From Neomelitea salexigens DSM 19753 (lineage in GTDB: Bacteria > Pseudomonadota > Gammaproteobacteria > Pseudomonadales > Spongiibacteraceae), in the NCBI RefSeq assembly GCF_000422345.1, contig NZ_AULP01000001.1:186001-250000 (forward strand): a DNA stretch of 64,000 bases, in the 5' to 3' direction. This document shows positions 54,182 to 63,136 of the stretch, one piece after another. Every line of letters begins with the position of its first letter. Position 1 is the stretch's first letter. The translations under genes were made by a program, and so were the position numbers. The notes beneath the pieces are model-generated. The model made no database searches, had not been told where the DNA came from, and saw nothing but the letters and a program-made list of their open reading frames with translations.

Positions 54182-55000
54182 ATGACAAACTCTTCATCAA
54201 ACTCGCAAGATAAGGAACCAAAAAGTGCAGAAAACGCCGTTGAGCAACTGCCGTTGCTCTATCGCGACGACGATATTGTTGTGGTGGACAAGCCCAGCGG
54301 CCTGCTCGTTCACCGCAGCCCGATAGACCGGCGAGAAACGCGCTTTGCCCTTCAGATACTCCGCGAGCAGCTAGGGCAATACATCTACCCCGTTCACCGC
54401 CTGGATAAACCCACCTCAGGGGTTATGGTTTTTGGCCTGCACAGCGAGAGTGCCTCGGTATTAGCCAAACAGTTTGCCCAGCATCGCATCCGCAAGGCCT
54501 ACCTAGCGACAGTTCGGGGTTACGCCCCCGCAAGTGGCTGCATCGATCATCCATTGCGGGCAGACCCAGATCGCTATGCGGGAAGAACGGAGTTTGGGGA
54601 CGCCAAGCCGGCCATTACCCACTATCAGTGTCTGGCTCAGTACGAACTTGATGCCTGTATCGAAAAATACCCTCAATCGCGCTACTCATTGGTGCTCGCC
54701 GAACCGCTGACCGGGCGGCCCCACCAGATTCGCCGACACATGAAGCATATCGCCCACCCCATTATTGGTGACGCCAAGCATGGCCGCGGTAGGCATAACC
54801 GTTATTTTGCTGAGCATTTAGCCTGCCCTCGCCTGTTACTGCACGCCATGGCCCTAGAGTTCAGCCATCCCGCCAGTGGCCAACGGCAGCGCTTTGTGTC
54901 GCCGTTAACGGGGACCTATGCGGCATTAGTGGAGGCGTTTAACTGGCAGACAGCGGTGAACACCGCCGAGCATAGACTTGACTGGCCGAAGGTTACATAA
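54182..55000 (+). CDS. truC: tRNA pseudouridine synthase TruC
   Basis: A 272-residue RluA-family pseudouridine synthase. The catalytic motif HRLDKPTSGVMVFGL places the catalytic Asp at residue 75. Sequence along the protein follows E. coli TruC (VVDKPSGLLVHRSPIDRRETRFALQILREQLGQ, then ITHYQ, YPQSRYSLVLAEPLTGRPHQIRRHMKHIAHPIIGDAKHG), which makes psi65 in tRNA. An N-terminal extension of about 25 polar residues (MTNSSSNSQDKEPKSAENAVEQLP) precedes the core. AGGG lies 4 bases before the ATG. Confidence 0.88.
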   Translation: MTNSSSNSQDKEPKSAENAVEQLPLLYRDDDIVVVDKPSGLLVHRSPIDRRETRFALQILREQLGQYIYPVHRLDKPTSGVMVFGLHSESASVLAKQFAQHRIRKAYLATVRGYAPASGCIDHPLRADPDRYAGRTEFGDAKPAITHYQCLAQYELDACIEKYPQSRYSLVLAEPLTGRPHQIRRHMKHIAHPIIGDAKHGRGRHNRYFAEHLACPRLLLHAMALEFSHPASGQRQRFVSPLTGTYAALVEAFNWQTAVNTAEHRLDWPKVT

Positions 55001-55104
55001 TTATAACTTAACCTTGTCGCCCATTCCCTCTACGCTAATGGGAATAACCTGACCGGCCCCTGCGCCCGAACACCAGTAAAACAATAACGCGAGGCAAACT
55101 CACT

Positions 55105-56703
55105 GTGACTAAGCTCTATGACTACATTATTGTCGGCGCCGGCTCCGCTGGCTGCGCCCTGGCCAATCGCCTCAGTGAGGACGGCCAACGCAATGTCCTG
55201 CTCCTAGAGGCAGGTGGGAAAGACAGCAATCCTGTTATTCATATGCCACTGGGTTTTGCATTCACCATGAAAAACCCCAAATTCAGCTGGTGCTATGCCA
55301 GTGAGCCTGAGCCTCATATGAATGATCGCCGCATTGACCAGCCCCGTGGCAAGGTGCTCGGCGGTTCCAGTTCAATTAACGGCATGGTCTATATACGCGG
55401 GCAAAAGGAAGATTACGACCATTGGGCGGCTCTGGGTAACACCGAGTGGAGCTATGACAAGCTACTGCCTATCTTTAAGCGCAACGAGGCCTATGTGGGC
55501 CAATGCAGTGACGAATACCACGGGCGCGACGGCCAACTCCACGTCGATGACGTGCAAGACCACTACGAAATGGCGGATCTCTACGTGAAAGCCGCGCAGG
55601 AAGTGGGCATCCCCTACAACCCTGATTTCAACGGCGAAACTCAGGAAGGCGCAGGGTTTTATCAAGTGAATATTCGCCGCGGCCGCCGTCAGAGCACTGC
55701 GCGCACCTATCTGCGCAATGCCGCGAAGCGCAGCAATTTGACGATTGAAACCAACGCCCTGGCGAGCCAGATTATTTTCGAAGGTCATCGCACAACCGGT
55801 CTTCGCTATTTGAAAAATGGTAAGGATGTCACCGCTCGCTGCCGGGGAGAAATCATTTTATGCGGTGGCACAATGAACTCACCGCAGCTGTTAGAACTTA
55901 GCGGTATAGGCAATGCCGAGCTGTTGCGTCAGAAAGGCATTAAGTCCGTCCACAATTTGCCCGGTGTCGGTGAAAATATGCAGGATCACCTCACCGTGAA
56001 CACCCAGCGCTCCTTCGAGGGACTGCGAACGTTCTATGAGGACTCACGCCCGCTGCCAATGATCGGCAATTTATTCAAGTTCTGGTTTAAGGGCAAAGGC
56101 ATGCTGGCGCACCCGGCCTCGCAGGTTGGTGTTTTCTTCCGCACCTCGGACGACGTCGATCGCCCCGACGCGCAGATTCACTTCACCCCTGCCGCGGGTG
56201 ATCAGGACGAAAACGGCCGCATGCTCACCGTGCCAGGCACCACAGCGACTGTATGCTATCTGCGACCAAAGAGCCGCGGCTGGGTGCACATTCGCAGCAC
56301 AGATCCAACCGAGCCACCGGCATTTATTCACAACTACCTCGCGGAAGAGGAAGATCGTCAAAAGATGATCGCAGCGATTCGCAAAACGCGTGAAATTTTT
56401 GAGGCTCCCGTCTTCGACTCCTGGCGCCGTGAAGAGCTTGTGCCCGGCCCTGAAGTACAAAGTGACGAAGAGATTCTTGAGTTTGTGCGCAACACCGGCG
56501 AGTCGGTATACCACCCTGTTGGCACCTGTAAAATGGGTAACGACGACATGGCCGTGGTCGACCAGCACCTCAAAGTACATGGTGTTGAAGGCCTTCGCGT
56601 TGCCGATGCATCCGTGATGCCCACGATTATTTCCGGAAACACCAACGCAACTTCAGTGCTGATCGGCGAGCGCTGCGCCGACTTCATCCTCTCAGGCCAG
56701 TAG
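55105..56703 (+). CDS. GMC family FAD-dependent oxidoreductase (alcohol/choline dehydrogenase-like)
   Basis: A 532-residue glucose-methanol-choline oxidoreductase. The FAD loop GAGSAG is at residues 11-16; further FAD contacts are GKVLGGSSSINGMVYIRGQKEDYDHW, and the C-terminal part has the active-site His in YHPVGTCKMG and SGNTNATSVLIGERCADFI. Such enzymes oxidise alcohols; AlkJ-type alcohol dehydrogenases and choline dehydrogenase are closest in layout. The substrate cannot be assigned. GTG start with GAGG about 9 bases upstream. No betaine genes or alk genes are nearby. Confidence 0.92.
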   Translation: MTKLYDYIIVGAGSAGCALANRLSEDGQRNVLLLEAGGKDSNPVIHMPLGFAFTMKNPKFSWCYASEPEPHMNDRRIDQPRGKVLGGSSSINGMVYIRGQKEDYDHWAALGNTEWSYDKLLPIFKRNEAYVGQCSDEYHGRDGQLHVDDVQDHYEMADLYVKAAQEVGIPYNPDFNGETQEGAGFYQVNIRRGRRQSTARTYLRNAAKRSNLTIETNALASQIIFEGHRTTGLRYLKNGKDVTARCRGEIILCGGTMNSPQLLELSGIGNAELLRQKGIKSVHNLPGVGENMQDHLTVNTQRSFEGLRTFYEDSRPLPMIGNLFKFWFKGKGMLAHPASQVGVFFRTSDDVDRPDAQIHFTPAAGDQDENGRMLTVPGTTATVCYLRPKSRGWVHIRSTDPTEPPAFIHNYLAEEEDRQKMIAAIRKTREIFEAPVFDSWRREELVPGPEVQSDEEILEFVRNTGESVYHPVGTCKMGNDDMAVVDQHLKVHGVEGLRVADASVMPTIISGNTNATSVLIGERCADFILSGQ

Positions 56704-56705
56704 GC

Positions 56706-57560
56706 CTATCGCTGGCGGTAGGGTATCTGGCAATAGTCGATACCCTCTGCTGGCTGAATACCGTGCTTCAGCAGGCACATTTTCAGCGAGTTCATCGACA
56801 AACTAATATTGGGCGTGGGGCCCAAGTAAACATGATCGAGAGCCATTGCTTCACCCTCTGATGAGGCCAGTGCAAACTTCATATACGGCACCAGCATACT
56901 CCGGCCTTCTCGAAAGAAAACCTCTGCATTGGGGTAGTTGGAAATTACCGGCGAAACCAAACGCCACTCCTGCTCTTCCTCAAACGAGGGGTGCTTCAAA
57001 ATCGCGGCGATACGCAGTAAGTCGGTTTCCAGGTGAGCAAATAAACTCGGGTAATCCTTCTGCTCCCCTTCTCCGGCCAACAGCTCCACACCGTCGATGA
57101 TTTCTGCGATCAAGCTATGCTGGGCGCTCGGAGCATAGACACAGCGCCCCAGGTTAAAGCTCTGGCTGCTCGCACAGCGACGAATAAAGGCAGCATTGAA
57201 GCCGAGACTTGCGCCTTTACCCACCGAGCTGTACCCGCGCCATTGGCTCAATAAATTGCCATTGGAGCGAAACGAAGCACCAAATAAAATATGGCCATTG
57301 GTGATACGGTGCTGCACCCAATCGATAAACGCATTTAGCAGCGCCGGCTGATCATGCCCCTGGCGAATTCGCAGCTCCACCTCGCGCTTCACCAAATCGG
57401 CGGTGTGCCTGAGCTCCGCAGAATCATTCATGTAGCGGATGTCGCTGGCCCACAGTACACCGCTGCCCAGGATGCCCAAAACGCCGCTCAACGACGTGTA
57501 ATGGTAAAGCGTGTCGAGGGGTTGCTCGGCGTAAAGCTGCGCACTAATGGCATCAATCAT
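56706..57560 (-). CDS. DUF2971 protein
   Basis: A 284-residue soluble protein with the DUF2971 pattern: LDTLYHYTSLSGVLGILGSGVLWASDIRYMNDSAELRHTADLV, then ILFGASFRSNGNLLSQWRGYSSVGKGASLGFNAAF and, at the end, FEEEQEWRLVSP. The opening (LYHYTS...L...WASDIRYMND) recalls the ADP-ribosyltransferase-like fold, and the family has an uncertain link to phage defence, but neither is proven here. It starts at ATG 57560, 1 base after the upstream hydrolase stop, so the two are co-transcribed. A 45-base open extension upstream is overlapping coding sequence only. Function unknown. Confidence 0.85.
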   Translation of the reverse strand: MIDAISAQLYAEQPLDTLYHYTSLSGVLGILGSGVLWASDIRYMNDSAELRHTADLVKREVELRIRQGHDQPALLNAFIDWVQHRITNGHILFGASFRSNGNLLSQWRGYSSVGKGASLGFNAAFIRRCASSQSFNLGRCVYAPSAQHSLIAEIIDGVELLAGEGEQKDYPSLFAHLETDLLRIAAILKHPSFEEEQEWRLVSPVISNYPNAEVFFREGRSMLVPYMKFALASSEGEAMALDHVYLGPTPNISLSMNSLKMCLLKHGIQPAEGIDYCQIPYRQR

Positions 57561-57561
57561 G

Positions 57562-58350
57562 TTAGCTCTCAGCCAAAAAATCAGACACCAGGGCGTTGAA
57601 CTCACGCGGCTTTTCGGCGTGCAGCCAATGCCCCGTTCCGGCTATGGTTTCGATACGACTGTCGGGAAACTGCTTCATAATTCCCACCCGGTTCTCATCG
57701 ATAATATAGCGAGAGTTCTCGCCGCGTATAAATAGTGTCGGCCCCGCGTAGGGTTCTGCGGCGGGCGCATCACGCAGTAAATCGTAGCAGTCTGCAATCA
57801 CCGAAAGATTCATGCGCCAGGCCCAACTCTCGCCATCACGAACTAGGTTTTTCAGCAAGAACTGCCGTATGGGTAGCTCCGGTACTGCTTCTTTGAGCTG
57901 CTCGTCGGCATGCTCTCGGTTACGCAGCGCTCGCAAGTCCATGGCCAATAAGCCCTCGATAATGGCATCGTGCCCGCGCCCATAGCGAACCGGTGCAATA
58001 TCAGCGACCACGAGCTTCTCCACCAAATTGGGCTGAGAAGCCGCCAATTGCATCGCTACCTTGCCACCAAGAGAGTGGCCGAGAAACGTCGCACTTTGCA
58101 CCGCCAGCTCGCCGAGGGTTTTGGCTACATCCTCAGCCATACTGGGAATATCCATATAGTCTCGGTGAGGAGACTTACCGTGGTTGCGCAGATCCATGCG
58201 AACCACTCGGTAGTTGGGTTCCAAATGGCGTGACAGGGTCAATAAATTACTAGCCGAGCCAAATAGCCCGTGCAGTAGTACGACGGTAGGCCCCTCGCCC
58301 CGCGACTCGCTGTGCAGCACCGCCGCTGCATTTTTTACTTCACTTCTCAT
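57562..58350 (-). CDS. ybfF: YbfF family alpha/beta hydrolase (esterase)
   Basis: A 262-residue alpha/beta hydrolase. The oxyanion HGLFGSASN is followed by MDLRNHGKS, the nucleophile elbow GHSLGG with Ser93, LVVADIAPVRYGRGHDAI, and the final His in GTGHWLHAEKP, which match E. coli YbfF, an esterase acting on short acyl thioesters and esters in vitro. It is cytoplasmic. Its stop is 1 base from the DUF2971 start. The start is an ATG without a strong ribosome site. Divergent lipoprotein gene begins 52 bases away. Confidence 0.9.
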   Translation of the reverse strand: MRSEVKNAAAVLHSESRGEGPTVVLLHGLFGSASNLLTLSRHLEPNYRVVRMDLRNHGKSPHRDYMDIPSMAEDVAKTLGELAVQSATFLGHSLGGKVAMQLAASQPNLVEKLVVADIAPVRYGRGHDAIIEGLLAMDLRALRNREHADEQLKEAVPELPIRQFLLKNLVRDGESWAWRMNLSVIADCYDLLRDAPAAEPYAGPTLFIRGENSRYIIDENRVGIMKQFPDSRIETIAGTGHWLHAEKPREFNALVSDFLAES

Positions 58351-58402
58351 GCTCTGATCCGGTTGCTAGAATGCCTGCGCATTCAAATAAATAGGTGTTA
58401 CT

Positions 58403-59188
58403 GTGAGAATTTTGCTTCCGATAGTTGCTGCAGCAGGACTGTTGCTCGGTGCCTGCAGCTCCGTGAGCTACAACCCCACTGTGTTCGATTTCTTTATCGC
58501 CAAAGACGCTATGGCTGCGAAACCAGTGAAAAAAGTGATCGTTGCCAGTGTCAATGTCACCGGTGAACCCACCCGCTCCATGTTACGGGACAGCGTGACG
58601 AAAATCGATTCGATGGTGGTGGACTACCTGCAAGAAAATGGCTTCGAGATCGCCCCTCAACATCTATTCAACAATGCCTGGCAGCAGGCGCTGCTAAACT
58701 TCGGTGATTTCTACGATCCCACAACCGGCAAAGTCGACCAACAGGGTTGGCAACAGGTAATGGCCAGCACCTTTCAGAGCCTGCAGGCACACAAAGATAT
58801 CGATGCGATCGTCTTTACTGACCTAATCGCTCACGATGTGCAGCACAGCAGGGGCATGAAACACTATGCCCGCTGGTATGGCGTTACCCGCGAACCTGCC
58901 ACAGAGGGCGCAAGCGCCAGTGTTCCGGTTGATTTCAATTGGACTCAAGTGATCAAGGGCGCGAGCTTAGTGATTACTCTCTACAGCACCGAAGGGCAGC
59001 CGCTGTTCGCCAGCCGCGGTGGTTTGGATACGCTGCATGCAATCGACTCCCGCAAGAGCCAAGATGGCTTCGTGCGCCGTAAAAAAATCCTTGGCAACAG
59101 CAGCCGCATCCAAGAGGGTATTGAGCTTGCCTTTCACCCATTAATTGTTATGGATCGCTATCCGGCGCCGCCCAAAAAGCAGCCTTGA
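58403..59188 (+). CDS. Outer-membrane-type lipoprotein of unknown function
   Basis: A 261-residue lipoprotein. The GTG start has AGGTG 6 bases upstream, the leader MRILLPIVAAAGLLLGAC gives Cys18 (lipobox LGAC), and Ser-Ser follow, suggesting outer-membrane targeting. The mature part has KKVIVASVNVTGEPTRSMLRDSVTKIDSMVVDYLQENGFEIAP, then AIVFTDLIAHDV and ASLVITLYSTEGQPLFASRGGLDTLHAI. This alternation of strand and helix resembles the CsgG/DUF799-like lipoproteins that sense or build envelope complexes, but I cannot name a family. It ends 14 bases before the convergent DUF3604 gene. Confidence 0.8.
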   Translation: MRILLPIVAAAGLLLGACSSVSYNPTVFDFFIAKDAMAAKPVKKVIVASVNVTGEPTRSMLRDSVTKIDSMVVDYLQENGFEIAPQHLFNNAWQQALLNFGDFYDPTTGKVDQQGWQQVMASTFQSLQAHKDIDAIVFTDLIAHDVQHSRGMKHYARWYGVTREPATEGASASVPVDFNWTQVIKGASLVITLYSTEGQPLFASRGGLDTLHAIDSRKSQDGFVRRKKILGNSSRIQEGIELAFHPLIVMDRYPAPPKKQP

Positions 59189-59202
59189 ATGAGGCCATCC
59201 CC

Positions 59203-61167
59203 TTAACTGCCAGAGGGAGCCTGCTGCGTGGTCACCCACACTGGCGAGCTCCAGGCTCGCTCTTGTATTTGACGTCGGTGGTCATCACGACAGCAGCTTT
59301 CATAGCCAGGTGAAATGGTGTCCGGCTCGCTGCAGTCTACTGCGGCCGCCACGCACAGCTGCTGACTCCACCGGCAACGGGGCACTTCGACGGCGCGAGC
59401 GTAGTAGTAATGGCGCGCTTCTGGGTCGAAATCCGGATCCTGCCATACCGAGCACAGCTGTGTGGCACCACTACCCTGCGTTTGGCAGCTGCTTATGTCT
59501 ACAGTCGCCGGCTTTCCCGAGCTGGCAATATCAATCACTGTCTCTGAGCGCTGACCCGCGCTATCAACACTGCCTTTTACAATCTGTAGAGTTTGCAGGG
59601 GCAAGCCAGGCTGCTTCGCTATGCCGGGATCCATTGCGGCCATCACCGCAATACGGGGGACCGATGATGAACTAAGCTGGAGCTCCCCTCCCATGGGTAC
59701 GCCGTTTTCATAACCCACTTTGGCAAAATCCGTGCGCTCACATAAATCGTTAGGGAGTTCCTCACCCGCAAAAACTCTTAGGGCGATACGCGGACCACTT
59801 GTCGCATAGACCTCGCGCCTTAACAAGGCATCGAAAATGGCGTCGCGACTATTCTCTTCTGCCCATACCGCCGCAAGGCCACCCGGATTAAACTCAATAT
59901 CATCGGGCAAGCCCGGCGGCAAACTTTCACCCGCAGGCATACCTGCCCCACCATGCCCCAGGAATTCTTCCTCGCTCACCGCTCCAGGCGCAGAAATGTG
60001 CGTGTCGCTGCTGGCGATAAAGCCAAAAGCCAGTGGATTTAGCCCCGAGTCGCTGGAGTTAGCGTACGCCAGGCCGTCGCGCAATACTTCGCGCAAAAAA
60101 CCGGATTTTGGCCCGGCTGGCTCACTCAACGAGGGGGAAAGTTTACCGAGAAACTTGCTGCGAAAGCTGCCGTAAGGTAATTGTTCGAAACCGCACAGCT
60201 CATCCTCAGATTGCAGCGGGTCGTAGTAGCACTCGGAACTGCCCTTGTGCTGCATAATTTCTACAATTCGCTCTAAACGTGCTCTCTGCGCCTCCCTACT
60301 TGGGTCGTTATTACCCTCTTCGTTCAAGGCGAACATGTAGCCATCACTCAGATTGCTATTGTGCGGAATCACCAACACTTCACAGTTTTTGAGGCCGCTC
60401 GCTTTGCCACATTGCGCGTCTAGCCCATCCCACAGTTGTGGGGCACTGGGGGCATCGATAAAGGAAACCGGCAACGCTGGTACACTGGCATTGCGAAAAA
60501 TAATATTGCGATGGAGATTGGCGAGATTCTCAGCTGCCCCCGTCCACTCATAGGCCACGAAAGAGGTAAATTCACAGTCATCACTGCGGTCGTAAGCCAA
60601 TTCAGCTGAGGTTTGAATGTCTTGCCAGGGCCGCAAGGCCGCCTGTCGACAGTATTCGCCATCTTCACCACAGAAGCCTAAGCGGCCGGCCATGGCCGCT
60701 TGGGTATTGAACAGGAAAAATGCCCCGCGAGGCCAACCGCGATACAAACGACATTGCCAGCTACCAAAGCCGCGCTGTGAAGGGTCCAAACAAATATCGC
60801 GCTCGCCAAATAACTCGGCGTGATCTGTCACCGCCGCGAAGTCCAGAGGCCTCTCTAGTTTTAGCTCCCTCAACGCCTCGCCATTAGGGAGCCAGGGCTG
60901 AACGGGTAGACGGCCACCTTTTGCAAAACGGTAAGCATCGGCGGGAGAGGTTCGAGTACCCTGGGTGCTTGCATCCAAGGAGTACTTGGTATGCACGTGC
61001 AGATCACCAAAGAGTAATTGTCGTTCGGGCTGCCAATTTTTGCAGCGAGGCTTTTTATTCAGATTCGAGGCCGGGGGGGTATCCAGGTTTGCAACTGGCT
61101 GGGTATAGCCCTGTTGGCACAGCATGAGAGCACAAACACTCAAAGCGGCAACTATTATTCTTTGCAT
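59203..61167 (-). CDS. DUF3604 domain secreted protein (PHP-like metal site)
   Basis: A 654-residue exported protein of the DUF3604 family. A signal peptide (MQRIIVAALSVCALMLCQQGYTQ) is followed by LLFGDLHVHTKYSLDA with a DxHxH-type metal motif as in PHP phosphoesterases, then RPLDFAAVTDHAELFG, SFVAYEWTGAAENLANLHRNIIFRN, VLVIPHNSNLSDG and FGFIASSDTHISAPGAVSE. The domain is widespread in marine bacteria. Its enzyme activity is not established; a phosphoesterase or hydrolase is likely from the fold. The start at 61167 is favoured by GGA 9 bases upstream; ATG at 61176 is also possible. It lies downstream of the GST gene on the same strand. Confidence 0.85.
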   Translation of the reverse strand: MQRIIVAALSVCALMLCQQGYTQPVANLDTPPASNLNKKPRCKNWQPERQLLFGDLHVHTKYSLDASTQGTRTSPADAYRFAKGGRLPVQPWLPNGEALRELKLERPLDFAAVTDHAELFGERDICLDPSQRGFGSWQCRLYRGWPRGAFFLFNTQAAMAGRLGFCGEDGEYCRQAALRPWQDIQTSAELAYDRSDDCEFTSFVAYEWTGAAENLANLHRNIIFRNASVPALPVSFIDAPSAPQLWDGLDAQCGKASGLKNCEVLVIPHNSNLSDGYMFALNEEGNNDPSREAQRARLERIVEIMQHKGSSECYYDPLQSEDELCGFEQLPYGSFRSKFLGKLSPSLSEPAGPKSGFLREVLRDGLAYANSSDSGLNPLAFGFIASSDTHISAPGAVSEEEFLGHGGAGMPAGESLPPGLPDDIEFNPGGLAAVWAEENSRDAIFDALLRREVYATSGPRIALRVFAGEELPNDLCERTDFAKVGYENGVPMGGELQLSSSSVPRIAVMAAMDPGIAKQPGLPLQTLQIVKGSVDSAGQRSETVIDIASSGKPATVDISSCQTQGSGATQLCSVWQDPDFDPEARHYYYARAVEVPRCRWSQQLCVAAAVDCSEPDTISPGYESCCRDDHRRQIQERAWSSPVWVTTQQAPSGS

Positions 61168-61319
61168 ATTAGCCATTCCGGGTGGTAAATGACTATTTTG
61201 CGCCAACAGCCGTTGGGCGGCATCCTCCATCCGGCCTAGCCAACTGCCCTAAGTGCAGCGACGTGTAGACCGGCTGGAGGCCTTTGCGCCTAAATCAGCC
61301 GGCTGGTTGTTGTGCTAAC

Positions 61320-61943
61320 TTACTCACCGAAGTGCTGCTTCATCGTGTCGAACCACGCCCTCAGCACCGGACAATCTTCAGGAATATCGCGTTTTACCCA
61401 GTTGCAGAAGCCGAGTACCGCGTAGAGGTCGATATCCGCTTGGCTTAAGGACTCTCCCACCAAATACTGGCGATTCTGCAATTCTTTTTCCATTGCTTGA
61501 TAAAATGCCGTAATGCGAAGGTGGCCCCTTTCTTCCAGTTCAGCGATCTGAGGCACCGCTACCGGCCCAGGCAATGCACGGTCTTTAAACGCGGGGTTAG
61601 TATTGCGCAGGACCTCTGCGACAGCCGCCAAGCCATCAACATAGAGACGCTGACACCAAGCGATAATTTTTGCGCGCTCTAAGGCGTTAGCACCGAATAC
61701 ACTCTTTTCGGGAAACTGGTCGTCAATATAGAGCGAAATGGCAATGGCATCACACAGGGTGTCGCCATTATCGAGTTGCAGAGCAGGCACCGTGCACAGC
61801 GGGTTAATTTTGCTGTATTCACTGTTCATCTGCTCGCCTTTCATCAGGTCGACCTGTTCAGAATCAATGTCGATGCCCTTATGTTTTAACATCAGGCTCA
61901 CCCGCCTGGGGTTTGGCGCGGGATCAAAGGTATAAAGTTTCAC
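61320..61943 (-). CDS. Glutathione S-transferase
   Basis: A 207-residue glutathione transferase. The N-terminal thioredoxin fold reads KLYTFDPAPNPRRVSLMLKHKGIDIDSEQVDLMKGEQMNSEYSKINPLCTVPALQLDNGDTLCDAIAISLYIDDQFPE, with the glutathione-contact VPAL and cis-Pro, and the helical C-terminal domain follows (ERAKIIAWCQRLYVDGLAAVAE, ITAFYQAMEKELQNRQYLVGESLSQADIDLYAVL). Translation starts at GTG 61943 with AAGGAGAG 5 bases upstream; a longer frame to 62135 has no such site. It is divergent from the PepSY gene and upstream of DUF3604. Confidence 0.92.
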   Translation of the reverse strand: MKLYTFDPAPNPRRVSLMLKHKGIDIDSEQVDLMKGEQMNSEYSKINPLCTVPALQLDNGDTLCDAIAISLYIDDQFPEKSVFGANALERAKIIAWCQRLYVDGLAAVAEVLRNTNPAFKDRALPGPVAVPQIAELEERGHLRITAFYQAMEKELQNRQYLVGESLSQADIDLYAVLGFCNWVKRDIPEDCPVLRAWFDTMKQHFGE

Positions 61944-62120
61944 ACTACTCTCCTTATTGGTTGACGCTGAACAAACCGGTTCAGCGAAAGTTAAGCCTAG
62001 TCCCCTCAAACTGCAAGTGTCTGACAGGACTACCGAACAAAGACACTGAACAATTTGAGTTGACTGCGGTAACCTATAAGCGCCCGAACGGCCACGCCAA
62101 CCCGCAAAGCCAGTGACATT

Positions 62121-62444
62121 ATGAATTTTCGACATTGCTTTAAAACCCTTGCCGCGATCGTTTTCGGCATGCTTCTTTCAATAAACAGCTACAGCAGCGG
62201 TTTGTTGGAAAAAGGTATAAACAACGGCCGAGGTGCGCTAGGCGTTTCGCCACGCAACGCCTTGGAACCGCGACGAAACCAGCCGCTGATTAGCGCGAGT
62301 GAGGCGATCTCAATTGCTGAACGGCGCTACGGCGGTCGCGCAGTCGGCGCCAAAAAAATTCAAACCGTTAACGGCAATGCCTACCGCGTGCGCATATTGC
62401 AAAAAAATGGCAAGGTCAAAAACGTCATCATCGATCAAAGGTAG
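62121..62444 (+). CDS. Exported PepSY-domain protein preceding a two-component system
   Basis: A 107-residue exported protein. Signal peptide MNFRHCFKTLAAIVFGMLLSINSYSSG, then a linker and a PepSY domain (QPLISASEAISIAERRYGGRAVGAKKIQTVNGNAYRVRILQKNGKVKNVIIDQR). PepSY domains can act as inhibitors or chaperones of peptidases and are often found with PhoPQ-like systems. Here the response-regulator gene starts only 5 bases later, so it may be part of the signal circuit. The ribosome site is weak. Promoter probably in the gap of 177 bases shared with the GST gene. Confidence 0.86.
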   Translation: MNFRHCFKTLAAIVFGMLLSINSYSSGLLEKGINNGRGALGVSPRNALEPRRNQPLISASEAISIAERRYGGRAVGAKKIQTVNGNAYRVRILQKNGKVKNVIIDQR

Positions 62445-62449
62445 CTCAC

Positions 62450-63136
62450 GTGCGTGTATTAATCGTTGAAGACGAGTCTCTGTTGCAAGCCCAACTTGTC
62501 GAGCAATTCACGGCAGCGGGCTTTGCCTGCGACGCCTGTAGTGACGGAGAGGAAGCCCTGTTCCTGGGAAGGGAACATCCCTATGACCTTGCCATCGTTG
62601 ATATAGGCTTACCCAAGTTAGACGGCATTAGCGTCGTCGGGCACTGGCGTGAAGATGCCAGAGACTTTCCCGTACTGATTTTAACGGCGCGAGACAGCTG
62701 GCAAGACAAAGTGAAAGGCTTGGAGTCCGGCGCAGATGATTACGTTGCAAAGCCTTTTCAGATCGAGGAAGTACTGGCGCGCGCAAATGCCCTGATACGG
62801 CGCTCAGCCGGGTTTGCCAGCCCGCGCATCAGTTTTGGCGAACTACAAATTGATACCGCTGCCAAATCGGCTACCGTCGCCGGACGCAAATTAGAGCTCA
62901 CTACCTTTGAGTATAATGCGCTGGAATACTTGGCAATGCGCAGCGGGCAAGTCGTATCTAAAACTGAGCTCACAGAGCACCTGTATGATCAAGACTTTGA
63001 TCGCGACAGCAACGTTATAGAGGTCTTTATCGCCAGACTGCGAAAGAAAATTGACCCAACCGGCGAGCTCAAGCCCATCAGCACGCTTCGTGGTCGCGGT
63101 TATCGCTTCGAGCTAGGAGAGGATTCGCAACAATAA
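62450..63136 (+). CDS. OmpR/PhoP-type response regulator
   Basis: A 228-residue response regulator. The receiver has acidic Glu7/Asp8 (LIVEDE), phospho-acceptor Asp51 (AIVDIGLPKLDG), LTARDSW and the lysine in DDYVAKPF. The C-terminal winged helix reads ELTTFEYNALEYLAMRSGQVVSKTELTEHLYDQDFDRDSNVIEVFIARLRKKID and ISTLRGRGYRF, typical of OmpR/PhoP regulators. GTG start with AAAGG 8 bases upstream. The stop overlaps the kinase start (TAATG). PhoP-like in pattern, but the signal cannot be told. Confidence 0.94.
   Translation: MRVLIVEDESLLQAQLVEQFTAAGFACDACSDGEEALFLGREHPYDLAIVDIGLPKLDGISVVGHWREDARDFPVLILTARDSWQDKVKGLESGADDYVAKPFQIEEVLARANALIRRSAGFASPRISFGELQIDTAAKSATVAGRKLELTTFEYNALEYLAMRSGQVVSKTELTEHLYDQDFDRDSNVIEVFIARLRKKIDPTGELKPISTLRGRGYRFELGEDSQQ

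Noticed and set aside
55018-55047. CCCATT/AATGGG inverted repeat ahead of the GMC gene as an operator
   Set aside because: Short, imperfect, and no better than expected by chance.
61250-61310. Inverted CCGGCTG/CAGCCGG between GST and DUF3604 as a terminator
   Set aside because: The stem is only 7 base pairs with a long loop and has no T-run on the minus strand.
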